NCBI GenBank assembly: GCA_045805805.1
Contig: JBJMKO010000143.1
Span: 1-37,614, forward strand
Length of the DNA: 37,614 nt
Source of the DNA: VRUE01 sp045805805
GTDB lineage: Bacteria; Actinomycetota; Thermoleophilia; Solirubrobacterales; 70-9
Direction: 5' to 3'
Under the pieces are notes generated by a model. The model made no database searches, was not told where the DNA came from, and worked only from the letters and a program-made list of their open reading frames with translations. Made by a program: the position numbers and the translations under genes. How positions within the stretch are numbered: position 1 is the first letter of the stretch; each line of letters opens with the position of its first letter. Below are positions 16,939-25,058 of the stretch, one piece after another.

Positions 16939-18005
16939 GCTGTCGCCTTGGAGGGCAGGCCCGGGGTCGGCTGCGTCGTCGCTGCACGCGAGCGCGGCAG
17001 GTCGAGCGTGAAGGCGGTGAAGCGCTTGCTCGAGGCGATCGCGACCCGGCCCTGCATCCGCTGCGCGATCTCGCGCGCGATCGCCAGCCCGAGTCCCGAT
17101 CCGCCGGCCGAGTCGGCGGTGTAGAAACGCTCGAAGATGCGGCTTTGCACGCGGCGCGGGATCCCAAGGCCGTCGTCGGAGACGGTCAGCTCGGCGCGGC
17201 GATTGACGGAGTAGGTGGTCACGGTGACCTTGGTGCCCTCCGGCGTATGGGTGAGGGCGTTGTCGAGGAGGATACGGACCACCTGTCGCACCCGGTCGGC
17301 GTCGGCGGTTGCGATCACCGGCTCGGCCGGCGTGCGCAGCTCCAGGCGCGAGTCGTGGAGGTCGGCACGAGGGCCGAACTCGCGGGTGACTTCGCGGGCG
17401 AGCGAACCGAGGTCGACGTCGCCGCTCTTCATCGCCACCGCGCCGGCATCGAGCTGGGAGAGATCGAGCAGGTCGGCGGTGAGCTTGGTCAGGCGCTCGA
17501 TCTGCTGGCGCATCGTATGGATGAACTCTTCCCGCTCCTCTGGGCTGGGGTCCTCCTCCTCGAGCAGCTCGACGAAGCCACCGAGGCTGAAGATGGGGGT
17601 GCGCAGCTCATGCGAGGCGTTGGCGATGAACTGCTTGCGGGCGCTGTCCAGCTCCGCGAGGCGGCGCTGCATCTCGTTGAAGGTGCGGGCGAGCTGGCCG
17701 AGCTGTCCGGCCGAGGAGATCGGGATCGGCGTCTCGAAGTTGCCGTCGGCGACTTTGCGAGCAGCCTCCTGGAGGCTCTGGATGCTGCCGGAGGCGATGC
17801 GGGCGAAGTAGATGCCGACCCCGAGGGTGGCGATGACCGCGAAGAGGCCGCCGACGAGGATCTGTCCCTTGACCGCGCTCTGGCCGCTGGCGGCGCCGCC
17901 GATCGCGACGGTGTAGACGTAGACGACCAGCACGGTGCCGACCGCGATCGCCAGCGCGGTGACGGTGATCCGGTTTCCCAGGCTGGAGGGCCTGAACCGC
18001 GGCAC
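16935..18005 (-). CDS. Sensor histidine kinase
   Basis: 356 residues. Two membrane helices (about 13-35 and 48-68) are joined by an extracytoplasmic loop of only about 12 residues, so the signal is probably sensed within the membrane or by a partner. A HAMP domain (about 70-122), HisKA with phosphate-accepting His132 (ASHELRTP) and an HATPase domain (LLDNALTHTPEG, VSDDGLGIP, GGSGLGLAIAREI) follow. It starts at GTG, 9 bp after the response-regulator stop, and overlaps htrA by 4 bp. The short-loop design fits envelope-stress kinases. Confidence 0.93.
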   Translation of the reverse strand: MPRFRPSSLGNRITVTALAIAVGTVLVVYVYTVAIGGAASGQSAVKGQILVGGLFAVIATLGVGIYFARIASGSIQSLQEAARKVADGNFETPIPISSAGQLGQLARTFNEMQRRLAELDSARKQFIANASHELRTPIFSLGGFVELLEEEDPSPEEREEFIHTMRQQIERLTKLTADLLDLSQLDAGAVAMKSGDVDLGSLAREVTREFGPRADLHDSRLELRTPAEPVIATADADRVRQVVRILLDNALTHTPEGTKVTVTTYSVNRRAELTVSDDGLGIPRRVQSRIFERFYTADSAGGSGLGLAIAREIAQRMQGRVAIASSKRFTAFTLDLPRSRAATTQPTPGLPSKATA

Positions 18006-18014
18006 GGTCCCTCC

Positions 18015-18710
<696 letters not shown>

Positions 18711-18789
18711 AAGCAAAGGGTATCCGCCACGTGACCCGTGGACAGATGTGCGAGTACTCATTACTAAGGATCCCGGGCAAGGAGCCGAT

Positions 18790-18858
18790 ATGAGACGCAG
18801 ATGCAATCCCGACAGTTGAAGAGATGAGACGCAGAATGCAACCCCGACAGCTGAAGAG
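18790..18858 (+). repeat. Tandem duplication of a gene start
   Basis: Two adjoining copies of the same segment, 18790-18823 and 18824-18858 (ATGAGACGCAGA, then CCCGACAG, then TGAAGAG). They differ by one deleted A and two C/T changes. The second copy is the start of the FlgM-like gene; the first is frame-broken and reaches TGA after nine codons. It may supply the GAAGAG ribosome site for the second copy. Confidence 0.8.
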
Positions 18859-19012
18859 CCTGGTCGAGACCGGCCACTACAAGCCCGAGCCGGCCCTGGT
18901 CGCCGAGGCGATGTTGGAGCGCCGCGGGGTGCGGGCGCTGCTTGGCAGCGAGAGCCTCATGCGAGTTGGTCGAATCCCGCCACCTCCACAAGCTCCCCGC
19001 CGGGCAGCCTGA
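18824..19012 (+). CDS. Small FlgM-like (anti-sigma-factor-like) protein
   Basis: 62 residues. The segment LKSLVETGHYKPEPALVAEAMLERRGVRALL resembles the core of FlgM-type anti-sigma factors (a short helix, then the G-Y-x-P/D-x-x-x-V-A-x-A pattern), which bind sigma-28. Small proteins with this pattern occur in actinobacteria that lack flagella, so the target is not known here. Start: ATG at 18824, with a second ATG at 18836. The last 19 residues (PPPPQAPRRAA) run into the 3' end of thiL on the other strand (56-bp overlap), so the natural stop may have been lost. Function is inferred from the pattern only. Confidence 0.55.
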   Translation: MRRRMQPRQLKSLVETGHYKPEPALVAEAMLERRGVRALLGSESLMRVGRIPPPPQAPRRAA

Positions 19013-19982
19013 TCTCTACTCCCTCCCCGGCGACCACGTCTCCGATCTTCGTCAGCTCGATCCCTTCTTTTTCTCGTACGGCCGCCGCCGCCCGGTTGAG
19101 GCGCTCGGGCGGGATGCTCGCCAGCAGCTCGTAGTCCTCGCCGCCGCCGGCCGCGAGCGCGACGGGGTCCCTTCCAGTGGCTGTGGCGACCTCGGCGACG
19201 CCGGCGCCCAGCGGCAGGGCGGCCGCCTCGATTCTCAGGCCCACGCCGCTGCTCTCGGCAAGATGCCGCGCATCGCCGCCCAGCCCGTCGCTGAGGTCGA
19301 TCATCGCCGTCACCCCGCCCCGCGCAAGCGTCTGTCCGGCGCCGAGCCGCGGCACCGGCTCGAGCTGCCGCGCACGCAGCGCCCCAGCCAGACCCGCAGC
19401 CGACTGTGGAGTTGACCCCCCCATCGTGTGGTCAACTCCACAGTCACCTTCGATCAGCGTTGGGTCTTCCAGCAGCTGTAGGCCGGCCGCGGCGGCGCCG
19501 ATCTCGCCGGTGAGCACGAGCGCGTCGCCGGGGCGAGCGCCGGCGCGGCTCACGAACGAGCCCGGGTCGGGAGCGTGGCCGACGACGGCGATCGCCAGGA
19601 AGAGCTTGGCGGCGCGGGTCACGTCGCCCCCCGCGATATCCGTCCCGGTGGCCTTGGCGAGCGCGGCCATGCCGTCGAGCAGCTCGATGCAGCCGTCCTC
19701 GTCGAGGTCGCCGGGGACGCCGAGGGCAACGTAGGCCTCCCCGGGCTCGGCCCCCATCGCCGCCAGGTCGGAGAGCGCGCCGGCCAGTGCCTTGTGACCG
19801 ATCTGGGCGAGGGATGAGTGCTCGCGGCGGAAGTGGACGCCCTCGACCAAGGCGTCGACCGAGGTCGCGGTAGCTCCCCCGGGCACGGTTACGGCGGCGT
19901 CGTCTCCCGAGCCGAGCCGCAGCCGGGACCCCGCCGCGGGCAACCGCTCCCGGACCCTCGCGAGCAACTCGAACTCACCCAT
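18957..19982 (-). CDS. thiL: Thiamine-monophosphate kinase
   Basis: 341 residues of the ThiL/PurM-like ATPase fold, which phosphorylates TMP to the cofactor thiamine diphosphate. Visible motifs are GSGDDAAV near residue 25, HFRREHSSLAQIGHKALAGALSDLAAMGAEP, a metal-binding IAGGDVTR, VVGHAPD, MIDLSDGLGGDARHLAESSGVG and the C-terminal GGGEDYELL. An unusual palindromic segment encodes residues 180-194 between the two domains. Start ATG at 19982, divergent from the gene at 20057 across a hairpin. Confidence 0.93.
   Translation of the reverse strand: MGEFELLARVRERLPAAGSRLRLGSGDDAAVTVPGGATATSVDALVEGVHFRREHSSLAQIGHKALAGALSDLAAMGAEPGEAYVALGVPGDLDEDGCIELLDGMAALAKATGTDIAGGDVTRAAKLFLAIAVVGHAPDPGSFVSRAGARPGDALVLTGEIGAAAAGLQLLEDPTLIEGDCGVDHTMGGSTPQSAAGLAGALRARQLEPVPRLGAGQTLARGGVTAMIDLSDGLGGDARHLAESSGVGLRIEAAALPLGAGVAEVATATGRDPVALAAGGGEDYELLASIPPERLNRAAAAVREKEGIELTKIGDVVAGEGVEIRLPGGELVEVAGFDQLA
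19402..19445. repeat. Perfect 16-bp-arm palindrome inside thiL
   Basis: Arms GACTGTGGAGTTGACC (19402-19417) and its complement (19430-19445) with a 12-nt loop. It lies in the coding frame of thiL and supplies residues 180-194 in a surface-type linker. The sequence shows no relation to the arms of the other palindromes. Confidence 0.85.
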
Positions 19983-20009
19983 GCCCCATTGTCGCCCTTA
20001 GCCGCTGAC

Positions 20010-20047
20010 TTCGCACTTAGTGGCGCCATGGGGCGCATAAGTGCGAA
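20010..20047. promoter_or_regulatory. Palindrome in a divergent gene gap
   Basis: TTCGCACTTA (20010-20019) and TAAGTGCGAA (20038-20047) are perfect inverted arms, and inside is a second pairing, GCGCC/GGCGC (20023-20027 and 20032-20036). It fills most of the 74-bp gap between the divergent starts of thiL and the gene at 20057, so it could be an operator or a structure in the leader of either gene. Confidence 0.5.
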
Positions 20048-20056
20048 CTCACGCTC

Positions 20057-21181
20057 ATGCCATCACTAAGGTGCGGCGCGGTGGGTGAGCGGCAGCCATT
20101 TCTGCATCGGGTCGGCGAGGCCGGCGCCAAGATCGGTACCCGGCCGCCGCGCAGCAAGCGGGTTCGCCTTGCGATCCAGGTCGGGATCGCCGCGCTCGTT
20201 TTTGGCTTCCTGGTCCTGACGGTCGTCGACCAGTGGTCGGAGATTCAGGACAAGGGCGTGCATTTCCACGTCCTCTGGCTGCTTCCCGCCTTCGTCATCC
20301 TGCCGATCTTCTATGGGCTGAACGCGGTCGGCTGGGACCTGATCCTGCGTTTCCTCGGCTATCGCCTCGGCAGCGGACGGGCACAGGTCGCCTGGGGCCA
20401 GCCGCTGCTGGCTCGTTACGTGCCGGGAAGCGTCCTCTACGTCCTCGGACGGGTGCTGCTCTCCGAGCGCGCCGGCGTGCCGCGCCGTCTGACCGTCGCC
20501 AGCATCGTCTACGAACAGGCGCTGCAGGCCACCTCGGCGATCGTCGTCTCCGCCTACTTCCTGATCGACCATCCGGACCTTCATGGGCAACCGCTGCGCT
20601 GGGGCGTGCTCGTACTGATCCCACTTGCCCTCGTGTTGCTGCACCCCCGCGTCTTCGGGCCTCTCGCCAACCGGGTCCTGCGCGCCTTCGGGCGCGATCC
20701 GCTGCCGGCGGTGATCTCGCTGCGAGGAGTGGCCACGGTGCTCGTCTTCTACACGCTCAACTGGGCCGTCATCGCGGTCGGCCTCTACTGCGTAGCCCGC
20801 TCGGTCAGCACGATCTCACCAAGCGACATACCGGTCGTCGGCGCGGCACAGGCATTCGGCTACTTGGCGGCGCTGGCGACCCTGGTCGCTCCAGCCGGTC
20901 TGGGAATCCGCGATGCCGCCTTTGCCTGGGCACTGAAGGTCGTCGTGCCCGGCAACAGCTTCGCCGTCGCCTCGCTGATCGCGATCGTCGTCAGAGGCGT
21001 GCTGACCGTGGTCGAAGTGCTCTACGTCGCGATCGTGACGGCGTTGGGGCGGCGCGAAGGGTGGTCGATCCATACGGGCATCGTCCATCCGTCTCCAGAA
21101 GAGGAAGAGGCGGGTGCTGTGGGGGAGTCCGGGGATGTGTCCCTCGGACCGGCGGATACTCAAAGTCGCCGCGCTAATTAG
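20057..21181 (+). CDS. Multi-spanning membrane protein of the UPF0104/LPG-synthase TM type
   Basis: 374 residues with about eight hydrophobic segments (from residue 38 on). The ARYVPGSVLYVLGR motif, the region near ATSAIVVSAYFLI and the LATLVAPAGLGIRDAAF segment match the lysylphosphatidylglycerol-synthase-like transmembrane family (UPF0104). Members flip or transfer lipids or glycolipids; the catalytic C-terminal domain of true LPG synthases is absent. The start is uncertain (ATG 20057 or GTG 20084). The last 20 residues or so and the stop are encoded by the first half of a nested palindrome, so the C-terminus is probably recently acquired. It converges with the glycosyltransferase gene. Confidence 0.8.
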   Translation: MPSLRCGAVGERQPFLHRVGEAGAKIGTRPPRSKRVRLAIQVGIAALVFGFLVLTVVDQWSEIQDKGVHFHVLWLLPAFVILPIFYGLNAVGWDLILRFLGYRLGSGRAQVAWGQPLLARYVPGSVLYVLGRVLLSERAGVPRRLTVASIVYEQALQATSAIVVSAYFLIDHPDLHGQPLRWGVLVLIPLALVLLHPRVFGPLANRVLRAFGRDPLPAVISLRGVATVLVFYTLNWAVIAVGLYCVARSVSTISPSDIPVVGAAQAFGYLAALATLVAPAGLGIRDAAFAWALKVVVPGNSFAVASLIAIVVRGVLTVVEVLYVAIVTALGRREGWSIHTGIVHPSPEEEEAGAVGESGDVSLGPADTQSRRAN

Positions 21182-21223
21182 CGCGGCGACTTGTTGGGCC
21201 GAGGGACACATCCCCGGACTCCC
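21123..21223. terminator. Nested palindrome between convergent genes
   Basis: Outer arms are a perfect 25-bp inverted repeat (21123-21147 and 21199-21223). In the middle, 21163-21192 is a perfect 30-bp palindrome with no loop, centred on TAATTA. The stop codon of the upstream gene (TAG, 21179-21181) is inside the inner palindrome. No T tract follows on either strand. A bidirectional terminator is the simplest role; nothing more is visible in 21224-21338, apart from a weak inverted repeat around CGGTGCGC. Confidence 0.7.
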
Positions 21224-21338
21224 AACTCCGAACGCAGCTACCACTCCGCTCGAGCGGTGGCCCGCTTTACGAACCAGCTTCTAGTTTTGCGGTGCGCTTT
21301 TTGCTCTTCATGGGTGCATAAGGCGCACCGGAAGGCTG

Positions 21339-22445
21339 CTAGAGCGGGATTCGGGCTCCTAGTTGGTATGCCGTCAGGGCTAGGAGGAGGAGCTTTAGGG
21401 GTCTGTCGCGGGATAGGGCTGCGAGGGGGAGGGGCCAGAGGAGGTACCAGGGGAGTAGCCAGGCGGTGGCGAGGAGGAGGCCGGTGGTTGCCCAAGCGGC
21501 GGCGCGGAGCCAGTCGCTGCCGCGATAGGTCCAGACGAGGAGATAGGTGATGAGGGCGGCGTAGAGGGCCAGGGCCATGCCGCGGCCCACGTCCGGATCG
21601 AGGCCCGTCAGGCGAGCCGCGGTGATCGGAATGCTCATGTAGCTCGTGTGCCCCTGGTTCTCTCCGGCCAGCGTGAAAGCGTCGAGCCAGTGCCACCCGA
21701 AGCCGAGATAAGCCGCGACCCCAATCCCCACCCCTGCCACCCCCACCCCCCCCACCCGCCCGCCGACGGGCCTAAAACCGGAGCCGGACTCCGGTTTTAG
21801 GCCCGTCGGCGGCGTTTTTGCGGTGCCGAGGAGGGCGAAGGGAGTTGTTACGGCGGCGGAGGCCTTGATGGCGATGGCGGCTACGAGGGCTGCGCCGGCT
21901 GAGGTCTCGCGGGCGGTGAGGATGCCGGCTGCGCCGAGCGTCATCAGCAGGACCGCCAAGGCGTCGTTGTGAGGGCCGCCGACGACGTGGACGAGGACGA
22001 GGGGATTGAGGGCGACGAAGGCGGCGGCACGGAGGGGGTCGACGCCGCGCGCGGGGGCGAGGCGGGCGACGAGGACCGCGAGCGCCAGGACGGCAGCGGC
22101 ACCGGTCCCCTTCAAGACGTAGACGGCGACGCCCACCGGAAGCGCGGCCAGTGGGTAGGTCGCCAGGGTGAAAAGAGGGCCGTAGGCGCTGGTCGTGTGG
22201 GGCCAGGTGACGTGTGCGAAGGCGGGATCGACCGGGAACGCGGCCGGCGGATGAACGTAGGGGTCGGTGCCGTGCAGGGCACCGAGGCGGGCATAGTCGA
22301 CGTAGCTGTAGACGTCGTGGGAGAGCAGCGGGGGCAGGCAGGCGAACGCGACGATCGCGATGACGATCGTGCTCCAGACGACCCGCCGCCCGAGGCGCGG
22401 CGCCCAGGCCAACGTGCCCAGGTAGGCGAAAAAGCCGGCCCACAT
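21339..22445 (-). CDS. GT-C membrane glycosyltransferase, probable polyprenyl-phosphomannose-dependent mannosyltransferase
   Basis: 368 residues, with about ten hydrophobic helices. The acidic motif in the first loop, LSHDVYSYVDYARLGALHGTDPY (about residues 41-63), is that of MptA/MptB-like and other GT-C enzymes that take sugar from a polyprenyl-phosphate donor at the outer face. VVGGPHNDALAVLLM is a second family-type motif. It could extend a mannan or glycolipid of the envelope. The N-terminus may be short, because the frame opens at ATG 22445, only 33 bp after the PBP stop. Residues 212-228 come from a perfect palindrome (see the next entry) and are followed by a Gly/Val-rich low-complexity run. 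Confidence 0.8.
   Translation of the reverse strand: MWAGFFAYLGTLAWAPRLGRRVVWSTIVIAIVAFACLPPLLSHDVYSYVDYARLGALHGTDPYVHPPAAFPVDPAFAHVTWPHTTSAYGPLFTLATYPLAALPVGVAVYVLKGTGAAAVLALAVLVARLAPARGVDPLRAAAFVALNPLVLVHVVGGPHNDALAVLLMTLGAAGILTARETSAGAALVAAIAIKASAAVTTPFALLGTAKTPPTGLKPESGSGFRPVGGRVGGVGVAGVGIGVAAYLGFGWHWLDAFTLAGENQGHTSYMSIPITAARLTGLDPDVGRGMALALYAALITYLLVWTYRGSDWLRAAAWATTGLLLATAWLLPWYLLWPLPLAALSRDRPLKLLLLALTAYQLGARIPL
21761..21811. repeat. Perfect 23-bp-arm palindrome inside the glycosyltransferase gene
   Basis: Arms 21761-21783 and 21789-21811 (outermost CGCCGACGGGCCTAAAACCG and complement) with a 5-nt CCGGA loop. The frame stays open and yields PPTGLKPESGSGFRPVG. A Gly/Val-coding C-rich run lies directly beside it. 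The position corresponds to a loop between membrane helices. Confidence 0.9.
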
Positions 22446-22478
22446 GAGGGCGTAGGCCGCTCCTGGCGCGAGGCTCAG

Positions 22479-24611
22479 CTATTCGTTCCCGGCTTCGGTC
22501 GGGGCGCCTCCATCGACGCCTGCCGAGGGTGGTGGCGGAGGGACCGGTGTCGGTTCCTGCCCCGCGCCCGGCGCGTAGGCGTCGGGGTTGTAGCCGCCGG
22601 TCGCTTCTTCGCCCAGCCGCCTTGCTTCGGAGTCGATTTTGCCTCCGTCAGCGGATGCGCCGCCCGTCCGCGGTGCGGCGGAGGTGAACTGGCCGAAGTA
22701 CGGCGACCAGCTGACCGGCTTCTTCGGCTTCTCGAATTCCTCGCAGGGCACTTCGGCGCCGGAGTAGAGGGAGTGCCAGATTTCGGCCGGGAAGGTGCCG
22801 CCGAAGACGGTGATGCCGTGGACGCTGGTCATCTCGATCGCGTTGGACTGCGGGTAGCCGACCCAGACCACGCTCGCGAGGTTGGGTTGGAAGCCGGCAA
22901 ACCAGGCATCGGTCTCGCGGTCGGTCGTGCCGGTCTTGCCTGCCTGTCCAGGACAGCCGGTGTAGGCGGCGGTGCCGGTGCCTTCGGTGATGTTGTCGTG
23001 CAGCAGCCGGGTCACCTCGTAGGCGACGGCTTCGGAGACGACGCGCCGTGGTGGAGTGCGGTCGGGTCGCTCGACCCGGTCGCCGGGGAAGATGATGCGG
23101 CGGATCGCAACCGGGTCGTGGCGCACCCCGCCGGCGGCGAGGGTCGCGTAGGCGTCGGCCATCTCCAGCGGCGAGACCCCGACCCGCAGGCCGCCGATCC
23201 CCTCCGCCGGGATCCCGTCGAGCGGGCTGACGATCCCCAGCGACTTCGCCGTCGCGGCCACGTCCCGCGGTCCCACGTCGAGGTCGAGCTGGGCGAAGAC
23301 GGTGTTGTCGGAGGCGACCGTCGCCTGCTGCAGGTTGACCCTGCCCAGATAGCCTTCATCTGCCGTGTGGACTTCCCAGTGCCCCCATTCGGGCAGGTTG
23401 AGGTCGAGCTGTTTCGAGACGTAGTAGGTCGAGTAGGGGTCGATGCCCTGCTTGATCGCCGTCGTCAGCACGAAGGTCTTGAAGGTCGAGCCCGGCTGGC
23501 GGTGCCCCTGAGCGGCGAGGTTGAACTTGCTCGAGCCGTAGCTCGTGCTCGAGACCATCGCCTCGATGTCGCCGTCGTTCGGATCGATCGAGACCAGCGC
23601 CGAGGAGGGGTCGGTCGAGTAGGGAAGGGCGGAGCGCATCGCCTCCAGCCCGACTTCTTGCAGCTTCGGCTCGATCGTCGTGTAGATCCGGAGGCCGCCG
23701 TCGCGGACCGTGTCCACCCCGTAGCGTTCGATCAGCTCGTTTTCGACGTAGTCGAAGAAGTAGGGCTGGCGGTGCGCGAAGTAGCCGCTCGAGACGTCAA
23801 GCCCGAGCCCCTGTTGCTGCGCGGTCCTGACGCGCGACGGGGAGAGGAAGCCGAGGTCACCCATCTTCGCCAACACCTCGTTGCGCCGCCGGCGGGCCTG
23901 ACCGGGGCTGAGGATCGGGTTGTATTCGGAGGGCGCCTGCGGCAGCCCGGCGAGCAGCGCCTCCTGCGCCAGGCTCAGCTTCCAGACCGGCTTGGAGAAG
24001 TAGATCCTCGAGGCGGCGCCGACGCCGACCGCGGTGGCTCCTTCGACCGTCCCGTAGGAGACTACGTTGAGGTACTGGCCGAGGATTTCCTTGGGGGGAT
24101 GGCGTTTGGCGTACTCGATCGCCAACTTCGCCTCGATGATCTTGCGTTCGAGGTCGCGCTTGGGGTTGTGGATGCAGAGGGTGCGGACGAGCTGCTGGGT
24201 GATCGTCGAGCCGCCCTCGACCGCCTCGCCGGCTTCGAGGTCCTTGAGCGCGGCTCGCGCGATGCCCTCGTAATCGATGCCGCCGTGCTCGTAGAAGCGC
24301 TGGTCCTCGATCGCGACGGTCGCCAGCCGCAGCTGCTTGGGGATGCGGTCGATCGCGACCGGCGCCCGCGCTTCGTCGGAGTCGATCAAGCCGAGCTTGC
24401 TGCCGTCGGCGGCGTAGACGACGGTGTTGCCGCGCCACTCGACCTTCTTGCAGGCGGCGAGGGAGGGTGCCTCGGCGGCGACGTTCAGAACCCAGGAAGC
24501 AATCGCGATCGCCACCAGCGCCACCGCGACGAGCAGGCCTGCGGGGACGAAGAGCAGCTTGCCGCGGGCGCCGCCACGTCGCCGCTGACGTCGCCGTTTG
24601 CGCTGCGCCAT
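22479..24611 (-). CDS. Class A penicillin-binding protein (transglycosylase/transpeptidase)
   Basis: 710 residues. A basic N-terminus, one membrane anchor (about 19-44), then a GT51 glycosyltransferase domain with the catalytic Glu102 in IEDQRFYEHGGID and GGSTITQQLVR. The transpeptidase domain has STFK (Ser375), SDN (434-436) and KTGTT (559-563). The tail from 640 is Pro/Gly-rich. It polymerises and cross-links peptidoglycan at the outer face of the membrane. The stop is 33 bp before the glycosyltransferase start on the same strand, so the two probably form an envelope operon. The gene is of normal length for PBP1 proteins. Confidence 0.95.
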   Translation of the reverse strand: MAQRKRRRQRRRGGARGKLLFVPAGLLVAVALVAIAIASWVLNVAAEAPSLAACKKVEWRGNTVVYAADGSKLGLIDSDEARAPVAIDRIPKQLRLATVAIEDQRFYEHGGIDYEGIARAALKDLEAGEAVEGGSTITQQLVRTLCIHNPKRDLERKIIEAKLAIEYAKRHPPKEILGQYLNVVSYGTVEGATAVGVGAASRIYFSKPVWKLSLAQEALLAGLPQAPSEYNPILSPGQARRRRNEVLAKMGDLGFLSPSRVRTAQQQGLGLDVSSGYFAHRQPYFFDYVENELIERYGVDTVRDGGLRIYTTIEPKLQEVGLEAMRSALPYSTDPSSALVSIDPNDGDIEAMVSSTSYGSSKFNLAAQGHRQPGSTFKTFVLTTAIKQGIDPYSTYYVSKQLDLNLPEWGHWEVHTADEGYLGRVNLQQATVASDNTVFAQLDLDVGPRDVAATAKSLGIVSPLDGIPAEGIGGLRVGVSPLEMADAYATLAAGGVRHDPVAIRRIIFPGDRVERPDRTPPRRVVSEAVAYEVTRLLHDNITEGTGTAAYTGCPGQAGKTGTTDRETDAWFAGFQPNLASVVWVGYPQSNAIEMTSVHGITVFGGTFPAEIWHSLYSGAEVPCEEFEKPKKPVSWSPYFGQFTSAAPRTGGASADGGKIDSEARRLGEEATGGYNPDAYAPGAGQEPTPVPPPPPSAGVDGGAPTEAGNE

Positions 24612-24641
24612 GGGCAGAGGGTACTTCGGCCCCGCCCCGGC

Positions 24642-25058
24642 TCAGGCCTGCGTGTCCTCGGTCGAGAGGTTGTGGATGATCCCGTCGACCAACATCTGGT
24701 TGGGGATGACGACCGCGGTGCCGTCGCCCGGGTTCACGTAGGTGTAGGAGAGGGTGATGTCGGTGACCCTGCCGTTCACCTCTTCGAAGGAGATGCGGTC
24801 GCCGATCCTGATCGGCTGGGAGATCGCCAGCTGGACCCCGGCGATCATGTTGCCGATCGTGTGCTGGGCGGCGAAGCCGATGATCGCGGCCAGCACCGCG
24901 GTCGAGGCGAGAATCCCGGTCGCCAGTCGCTTCAGCTCCGTGAACTGGGCCAGCGCGATCGCGACGAGGACGAGGAAGACGACGAGGATCAGCAGCCGGC
25001 GCAGGAAGCGCAGACGGGTCTTGGTGGACCGTGAGACCTGTGAGACTGCCGGCGTCAT
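24642..25058 (-). CDS. Minimal MscS-type mechanosensitive channel
   Basis: 138 residues only. One membrane helix (about 18-38), then the pore-helix region (GILASTAVLAAIIGFAAQHTIGNMIAGVQLAISQPIRIGDRI) and the beta domain (VNGRVTDITLSYTYVNPGDGTAVVIPNQML). This is the MscS core without the C-terminal vestibule domain and with fewer N-terminal helices than the 286-residue E. coli MscS. The frame continues upstream of the ATG at 25058, but those codons overlap the start of the CPBP gene. It may be a pared-down channel. Its ATG overlaps by two bases the ATG of the divergent CPBP gene. Confidence 0.8.
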   Translation of the reverse strand: MTPAVSQVSRSTKTRLRFLRRLLILVVFLVLVAIALAQFTELKRLATGILASTAVLAAIIGFAAQHTIGNMIAGVQLAISQPIRIGDRISFEEVNGRVTDITLSYTYVNPGDGTAVVIPNQMLVDGIIHNLSTEDTQA

